NCBI GenBank assembly: GCA_947598825.1
Contig: CANQFM010000008.1
Location: 1-64,000 of the forward strand
DNA from: an uncultured Eisenbergiella sp.
GTDB taxonomy: Bacteria; Bacillota; Clostridia; Lachnospirales; Lachnospiraceae
Direction of reading: 5' to 3'
DNA length: 64,000 bases
Part shown: piece after piece, positions 59,137 to 64,000 of the stretch
Position numbering within the stretch: position 1 is the first letter of the stretch
How the letters are laid out: every line of letters begins with the position of its first letter
The notes under the pieces: generated by a model
What the model saw: only the letters and a program-made list of their open reading frames with translations
Told to the model about the DNA's origin: nothing
The model's database searches: none
Position numbers and translations under genes: made by a program

Positions 59137-60024
59137 ATGCAAAAGATCGCGATCGTGACGGACAGCAACAGCGGGATCACGCAGACAGAGGCAAAAAAGC
59201 TGGGGGTTTTTGTGATCCCCATGCCGTTTTATATCAACGAGGAAATGTTTTTGGAAGATATTTCCCTGACGCAGCCCGAATTTTATGAATATCTGGAACG
59301 GGATGCGGATATCAAGACCTCCATGCCGGCGGTAGGGGATGTGCTGGATCTCTGGAATAAGATTCTGGAAGAATACGAAGAGATCGTCCATATTCCCATG
59401 TCCAGTGGTTTAAGCAGCACCTGTGCGACGGCCATCACGCTGTCCGCAGATTACGACGGAAAGGTGCAGGTAGTGGATAACCGGCGTATTTCCTGGAGCC
59501 AGAAGCAGTCCGTGCTGGACGCCATGGCGCTGGCCGAAAAAGGGATGCCCGCCGCGCAGATCAAAGAAATCCTGGAAAGGGAGGCGCTTGAGTCCAGCAT
59601 CTATATTGCCGTGGATACGCTGAAATATCTGAAAAAAGGCGGCCGGGTGACGCCGGCGGCGGCTTCCATCGGCACGGTACTCAACATCAAGCCCGTCCTG
59701 CAGATCCAGGGCGGTAAGCTGGATGCCTATGCGAAGGTGCGCGGCATGAAGCTGGCGAAGAAAAAAATGCTGGATGCCCTGGAGGCGGATATCAACGGCC
59801 GCTTTGCAGGTAAAAAGGTTTACATCCGCGGCGCCTACACCTGTTCCGAGGAGGAAATGCGGGAATGGAAGCAGGAGATCGAGGAACGCTTTCCGGGCTA
59901 TGACGTATATCTGGACCGTCTTTCCTTAAGCGTTTCCTGCCACATCGGCGCTGGCTCCATGGCGGTGCTTTGTTCCCACCAGTTGGATGAGACAGGTTAT
60001 ATCGATTATAGGAAATATCTTTAA
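59137..60024 (+). CDS. DegV-family fatty-acid-binding protein
   Basis: 295 residues. N-terminal IAIVTDSNSGIT, then SMPAVGDVLDLW, HIPMSSGLSSTCATA (fatty-acid carboxylate contact) and VVDNRRISWSQ; C-terminal domain GGRVTPAAASIGTVLNIKPVL and HIGAGSMAVL. DegV/FakB proteins bind fatty acids for phosphorylation by FakA. It follows tyrS by 15 nt with AGAAGGAG and may be cotranscribed. Confidence 0.92.
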   Translation: MQKIAIVTDSNSGITQTEAKKLGVFVIPMPFYINEEMFLEDISLTQPEFYEYLERDADIKTSMPAVGDVLDLWNKILEEYEEIVHIPMSSGLSSTCATAITLSADYDGKVQVVDNRRISWSQKQSVLDAMALAEKGMPAAQIKEILEREALESSIYIAVDTLKYLKKGGRVTPAAASIGTVLNIKPVLQIQGGKLDAYAKVRGMKLAKKKMLDALEADINGRFAGKKVYIRGAYTCSEEEMREWKQEIEERFPGYDVYLDRLSLSVSCHIGAGSMAVLCSHQLDETGYIDYRKYL

Positions 60025-60048
60025 AGTTCTAAAGGCCCCCTTTTTACG

Positions 60049-60086
60049 CATATAGTGGTAACAGCAAAAAGCGCTGTTGCCACTAT
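60049..60086 (+). promoter_or_regulatory. spoIVA leader: sigmaE-like -10 and hairpin
   Basis: CATATAGT (60049-60056) fits the CATANNNT form of sigmaE -10 elements, expected for spoIVA. It overlaps a 14-bp hairpin, ATAGTGGTAACAGC (60052-60065) with GCTGTTGCCACTAT (60073-60086). No convincing -35 is seen. Confidence 0.4.
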
Positions 60087-60107
60087 GGACGGAAGGGGAC
60101 TTTTTTT

Positions 60108-61601
60108 ATGGATCAGAAACAGACGGAAAATCCGTATACACAAAATCTTTACCGGGACATTCAGAAACGGACAGGCGGTGAGATCTACATCGGCGTGGTC
60201 GGGCCTGTGCGTACCGGAAAATCCACTTTTATCAAGAGGTTCATGGATACGGCCGTCCTGCCGTATATGGGGGACGAAGCCGCGAAAGAGCGTGCGATGG
60301 ATGAATTGCCGCAGAGCGCGGGAGGAAAGACCATCACCACCACAGAGCCCAAATTTATCCCCCAGGAGGCGGCGTCGATCCGGCTGGGCGGGGATGTAAA
60401 CGTGCGGGTACGGCTGGTGGACTGCGTCGGCTTTATGGTGGAGGGCGCCGCCGGACACCTGGAGGAAGGCGCAGAGCGGATGGTCAAAACGCCCTGGTAT
60501 GAGGCGGATATTCCCTTTACCCAGGCGGCGGAGGTGGGGACGAGAAAGGTGATCACCGATCATTCCACCATCGGCATTGTCGTGACCGCAGACGGCAGCT
60601 TCGGGGAACTGCCCAGGGAAAACTACCTGGCAGCGGAAGAAAAGGCGATTCTGGAACTAAAAAAGCTTCGCAAGCCGTTTCTGGTGCTTGTCAATTCCGC
60701 CAGGCCCTACGGGCAGGAGGCGGAACAGACCGCCCGGCAGATCCGGCAGAAATACCAGGTCTGCGCTATCCCCGTAAACTGCGCCCAGCTCAAGGAAGAC
60801 GATATTTTCCGCATCATGGAAAAGGTGCTGTATGAGTTTCCTGTGACGACGGTGGAATTTTATATGCCCAAATGGGTGGAAATGCTGCCGGTCAGCCATC
60901 CTATGAAGGCGGAGATGATCGCCGGGATCCGGCAGTTGATGGGACAGATCGATACGATCCGGGATGTGACCGAGCATCCCATCCGCCTGCAGGGGGACGA
61001 TATCCGGCGCTGTATGGTGGAAAATATCAATATGGCGGACGGCTGCGTCCGGGTCGTCCTGGATATGAATGAAAGATGTTACTATGAGATGCTTTCGGAA
61101 ATGACGGGAGAGCATATCGAAAGCGAATATGAACTGATGGACCGGATCCGGGAAATGGCGGTTATGAAGCGGGAGTACACGAGGGTGCTGGACGCCATGC
61201 AGGCCGTCAAATCCAAGGGATACGGCGTGGTGCTGCCCCAGAGGGATGAGATCCGTCTGGAAAAGCCGGAGGTCATCCGGCACGGCAATAAATACGGCGT
61301 GAAGATCAAGGCTCAAAGCCCTTCCCTGCATTTTATCCGTGCGAATGTGGTGACGGAGATCGCGCCCATCGTGGGGACGGAACAGCAGGCGAAGGACCTG
61401 ATCGGCTACATAGACGAGAACGGGAAAAACGACGGCATCTGGGAGACCAATATTTTTGGAAAGACGGTGGAACAGCTCGTCAACGACGGCATCCGGGCAA
61501 AGATCTCCATGATCGGGGACGAAAGCCAGTTAAAGCTCCAGGATACGATGCAGAAGATCGTCAACGATTCCACGGGCGGCATGGTCTGTATCATCATTTG
61601 A
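60108..61601 (+). CDS. spoIVA: Stage IV sporulation protein A (SpoIVA)
   Basis: 497 residues, the family's usual length. Spore coat basement-layer ATPase that polymerises on the forespore surface. Walker A GPVRTGKSTFIKRF near residues 32-45, VRLVDCVGFMVEGA and VVTADGSFGELPRENY in the TRAFAC-like ATPase domain, then middle and C-terminal assembly domains, ending in the hydrophobic GGMVCIII that contacts SpoVM. Its presence shows that the organism makes endospores. Confidence 0.97.
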   Translation: MDQKQTENPYTQNLYRDIQKRTGGEIYIGVVGPVRTGKSTFIKRFMDTAVLPYMGDEAAKERAMDELPQSAGGKTITTTEPKFIPQEAASIRLGGDVNVRVRLVDCVGFMVEGAAGHLEEGAERMVKTPWYEADIPFTQAAEVGTRKVITDHSTIGIVVTADGSFGELPRENYLAAEEKAILELKKLRKPFLVLVNSARPYGQEAEQTARQIRQKYQVCAIPVNCAQLKEDDIFRIMEKVLYEFPVTTVEFYMPKWVEMLPVSHPMKAEMIAGIRQLMGQIDTIRDVTEHPIRLQGDDIRRCMVENINMADGCVRVVLDMNERCYYEMLSEMTGEHIESEYELMDRIREMAVMKREYTRVLDAMQAVKSKGYGVVLPQRDEIRLEKPEVIRHGNKYGVKIKAQSPSLHFIRANVVTEIAPIVGTEQQAKDLIGYIDENGKNDGIWETNIFGKTVEQLVNDGIRAKISMIGDESQLKLQDTMQKIVNDSTGGMVCIII

Positions 61602-61715
61602 AAAGACGGCCAAAGTATCTGTTGCAAAGAATATTTATCTATGTAATAATGAAAGGGGGTTGGATATGCGCAGGTATATCCGGCTCCCTTAATCATCGGC
61701 AGAGGGAAGGTTTTT

Positions 61716-63092
61716 ATGAATTTACTGAAGAAATTATTTGCGCCCATCGACATGACCCAGGGGGCGCCCTGGAAACAGATCACGCTGTTTGCGATCCCCA
61801 TGCTCATCGGCAATATCGCGCAGCAGCTCTATAATACGGTGGATTCCATCGTCGTGGGACGTTATGTAGGGGATAACGCCCTGGCCGCCGTCGGCAGCGC
61901 CGGGCCGGTGCTGAATTTGCTCCTGGTCTTATTCATCGGCATTTCCGCCGGCGCCAGCATTATCGTCGCTCAGTACTTTGGCGCCAGGCAAAAGGAAGAG
62001 CTGGCCAGCGCCATCGGCACCTGCATTACCCTGACGGCTGCGTCCTGCGTTTTCATCATGATCGTCGGACCCATCGTGACGCGGCCCCTGCTGCGCCTGT
62101 TAAATACGCCGGACAGCATCATGGACTGGTGCGCTTCGTATCTGAATATCCTGTTTATCGGCGTCGTCGGGATGGCCTATTATAACATTCTCAGCGGCAT
62201 TCTGCGGGGCCTGGGGGATTCCGTTTCCGCGCTCGTTTACCTTTTGATCGCCACGGTGTTAAACATCTTTCTGGATGTGCTTTTCGTGACGTCTTTCCAT
62301 ATGGAAGTGGCGGGCGTGGCGCTTGCCACGGCCATCGCCCAGGCGGTTTCCTCCCTGTTTTGTATGTACCGTCTGATGCATATGAAAGAGGTTTTTGTCC
62401 TGCGCAAAAAGGACCTGATCCCCACCGCCAGATATTCCAAAGCGGTGGTGCGCCTCGGCCTTCCTTCCGGCGTGACCCAGGCGATCTTCTCCATGGCCAT
62501 GATCGTGGTGCAGTCGCTGACCAACAGCTTCGGGGAGATGTTTATCGCCTCCAACGTCATCGTCATGCGCGTGGACGGCTTCGCCATGATGCCCAATTTT
62601 TCCTTCGGCACGGCTATGACCACTTATGCGGGTCAAAACGTGGGGGCGCGCAAATTTGACCGCGTTAAGAGCGGCGCAAAACAGGGCACTTTGATCGCTG
62701 TGGGAGTATCTGCGTTCATCACAGGATTGATCCTGCTCTTTGGCAAATATCTGATGGGGATCTTTACGACGACGCCGGAGCTGGTGGACTTAAGTATGCA
62801 TCTGATGCGGATCCTGGCCGTGGGGTATATTGCGATGGCGGTGACCCAGAGCCTTTCCGGGGTCATGCGGGGAGCCGGGGACACCGTGACGCCCATGTGG
62901 ATCTCCCTTCTGACGACGGTGGGCATCCGGGTCCCTGTGGCCTATGGGATCTCCTGGCTGACCAGGACGCCGCAGCTTCCCAATGGCAACAGCGACTGCA
63001 TATACATTTCCCTGCTGTTATCCTGGCTGTTGGGCGCCGCTGTCACAGCATTCTTTTATAAGAGAGGGAAGTGGCAGGAAAAAGGGCTTTGA
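61716..63092 (+). CDS. MATE-family multidrug/Na+ antiporter
   Basis: 458 residues with about 12 membrane helices in two bundles (ITLFAIPMLIGNIAQQLYNTVDSIVVG; LGLPSGVTQAIFSMAMIVVQSLTNSFG as the second-half equivalent, each quoted in part). Conserved SAGPVLNLLLVLFIGISAGA and GILRGLGDS. Exports cationic compounds against Na+ or H+; the true substrate is unknown. GAGGGAAGG precedes the ATG. Confidence 0.92.
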   Translation: MNLLKKLFAPIDMTQGAPWKQITLFAIPMLIGNIAQQLYNTVDSIVVGRYVGDNALAAVGSAGPVLNLLLVLFIGISAGASIIVAQYFGARQKEELASAIGTCITLTAASCVFIMIVGPIVTRPLLRLLNTPDSIMDWCASYLNILFIGVVGMAYYNILSGILRGLGDSVSALVYLLIATVLNIFLDVLFVTSFHMEVAGVALATAIAQAVSSLFCMYRLMHMKEVFVLRKKDLIPTARYSKAVVRLGLPSGVTQAIFSMAMIVVQSLTNSFGEMFIASNVIVMRVDGFAMMPNFSFGTAMTTYAGQNVGARKFDRVKSGAKQGTLIAVGVSAFITGLILLFGKYLMGIFTTTPELVDLSMHLMRILAVGYIAMAVTQSLSGVMRGAGDTVTPMWISLLTTVGIRVPVAYGISWLTRTPQLPNGNSDCIYISLLLSWLLGAAVTAFFYKRGKWQEKGL

Positions 63093-63105
63093 AGGGATCA
63101 GGCGA

Positions 63106-63744
63106 ATGGAAAAAGAACTGGATTATTTTCGGATCGAAGGCGCTGCAGGCGGCTGTCAGGACTGGTTTATCGATCCCTTTATGAAGATGGGCGGGTGCGC
63201 TGCCGCCGCTGCCTGCGACAGCAGCATTTGTTTCGATCTGTATCACGGGACGAAAGGATTATATCCTTTTGATCTTAAGGCGCTGTCCAGGGACGATTAT
63301 GTGCGTTTTTCCGGGATCATGAAACCGTATCTGCGCCCGCGGCTTACAGGCATTGACCGGTTGGAGATTTATATAAAAGGGTATGGCAGGTACCTGGCGG
63401 ACCAGGGCTGTCATACCGTGGGAATGGAGGCTTTTTTGGGGAATGAGCCGGTATCCGAGGCCAGGCGGCGGATCGTTTCGCAGATCGACCGCAGTTATCC
63501 CATCCCCTGCCTGACGCTGCGGCACAAAGATCCTGCCTTTAAGGATTACGACTGGCATTGGTTTATGCTGACCGGATACCGGATAGAAAAGGAGCGTTTT
63601 TTTGTCAAAGCCGTGACCTACGGGAAGGCCGCCTGGCTGGATCTTGATGCGCTCTGGAACACTGGCTATGAAAGAAAAGGCGGCCTGATCCTTTACAGGT
63701 CCTTTGTCAGCGCGCCAGCCAGCCGCCGTCTACCGCCAACGTAA
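63106..63744 (+). CDS. Hypothetical protein with papain/C39-like residue pattern
   Basis: 212 residues. The pattern Gln-Asp-Trp-Phe followed by [12 protein letters not shown] near residue 30 and [11 protein letters not shown] near residue 150 resembles the Gln, Cys and His sites of C39-type cysteine peptidases. No signal peptide. It follows the MATE gene by 13 nt with GAAGGGA. Its last 38 nt overlap the converging kduD-type gene; the end ([12 protein letters not shown]) therefore comes from antisense sequence. Function unproven. Confidence 0.7.
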   Translation: MEKELDYFRIEGAAGGCQDWFIDPFMKMGGCAAAAACDSSICFDLYHGTKGLYPFDLKALSRDDYVRFSGIMKPYLRPRLTGIDRLEIYIKGYGRYLADQGCHTVGMEAFLGNEPVSEARRRIVSQIDRSYPIPCLTLRHKDPAFKDYDWHWFMLTGYRIEKERFFVKAVTYGKAAWLDLDALWNTGYERKGGLILYRSFVSAPASRRLPPT

Positions 63745-64000
63745 ATCCGTTCACATAGTCGGAAGCTTTGGACGCCAGATAGATGCCTGCCCCCATGATG
63801 TCGTCCGGCGTTCCCCAGCGGCCCGCCGGGATCCGCTCCAGAATGGCTTCGCTCCGCTGCGCGTCGCTGCGCAGGTTTGTGGTATTGTTCGTAGCCATGT
63901 AGCCGGGGGCGATGGCGTTCACATTCACCTGATAGGGCGCCCATTCGTTGGCCAGCGCCTTTGTGATGCCCATAACGGCGCTCTTGCTGGCCGCATAGGC
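63707..64000 (-). CDS. Short-chain dehydrogenase (KduD-like), 3' part, cut by window edge
   Basis: The last 97 residues of a short-chain dehydrogenase. The catalytic YAASK (Tyr and Lys) is at the very edge, then [19 protein letters not shown] and [19 protein letters not shown], which closely resemble 2-deoxy-D-gluconate 3-dehydrogenase/KduD. The N-terminal NAD+ half lies beyond 64000. It would act in uronate (pectin-derived) degradation. Confidence 0.85.
   Translation of the reverse strand, partial: AYAASKSAVMGITKALANEWAPYQVNVNAIAPGYMATNNTTNLRSDAQRSEAILERIPAGRWGTPDDIMGAGIYLASKASDYVNGFTLAVDGGWLAR

Overview
The window reads as chromosomal DNA from a GC-rich, spore-forming, anaerobic Clostridia, most likely a gut Lachnospiraceae-type bacterium. 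The evidence is SpoIVA (an endospore coat ATPase), a T-box leader in front of tyrS, strong GGAGG ribosome sites, a glycyl-radical (oxygen-sensitive) metabolism and Gram-positive style sugar uptake. The family placement is inference from gene content. I see no rRNA, tRNA, CRISPR array, insertion sequence or prophage.

Layout. 1-4.6 kb: metF, a MoxR ATPase/VWA pair and a PurF-like protein whose catalytic Cys is replaced by Ser. 4.8-24.5 kb: L-rhamnose catabolism. It holds rhamnulokinase, a PHP phosphatase, an iron-sulfur aldo/keto reductase, then a 17-gene bacterial microcompartment (BMC) operon, followed by rhaA and rhaD. The BMC is of the glycyl-radical fucose/rhamnose type: the aldolase splits deoxyhexulose-1-phosphate into DHAP and lactaldehyde, lactaldehyde is reduced to 1,2-propanediol, the glycyl radical dehydratase gives propanal, and PduP/PduL-type enzymes give propionyl-CoA and propionyl-phosphate inside a shell of seven shell proteins. 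Five cargo proteins carry recognisable encapsulation helices. A DeoR regulator closes the operon.

24.4-33.5 kb: a LacI regulator divergent from a malto-oligosaccharide ABC importer (binding lipoprotein and two permeases, no ATPase), with type I pullulanase and a glycogen-debranching-type enzyme. 33.6-38.2 kb: fchA-folD (one-carbon folate enzymes) translationally coupled to a very large ApbE-LysM fusion. 38.9-54.5 kb: a complete Gram-positive type IV pilus locus (pilB, pilT, pilC, major pilin, pilD, pilM, pilN, pilO) ending in an 1896-residue prepilin built of GLUG-type repeats and three minor pilins.

54.5-57.2 kb is a small accessory island: an Rpn-family nuclease gene with a strong internal start, a separate downstream copy of exactly that internal gene, a 39-residue peptide gene convergent with a predicted small RNA (a type I toxin-antitoxin candidate) inside long inverted repeats, and a frameshifted gene remnant beside an intact small gene. 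57.2-64 kb returns to core genes: T-box and tyrS separated by a striking row of perfect hairpins, degV, spoIVA, a MATE exporter, a C39-like hypothetical protein and the end of a kduD-type dehydrogenase cut by the window edge.
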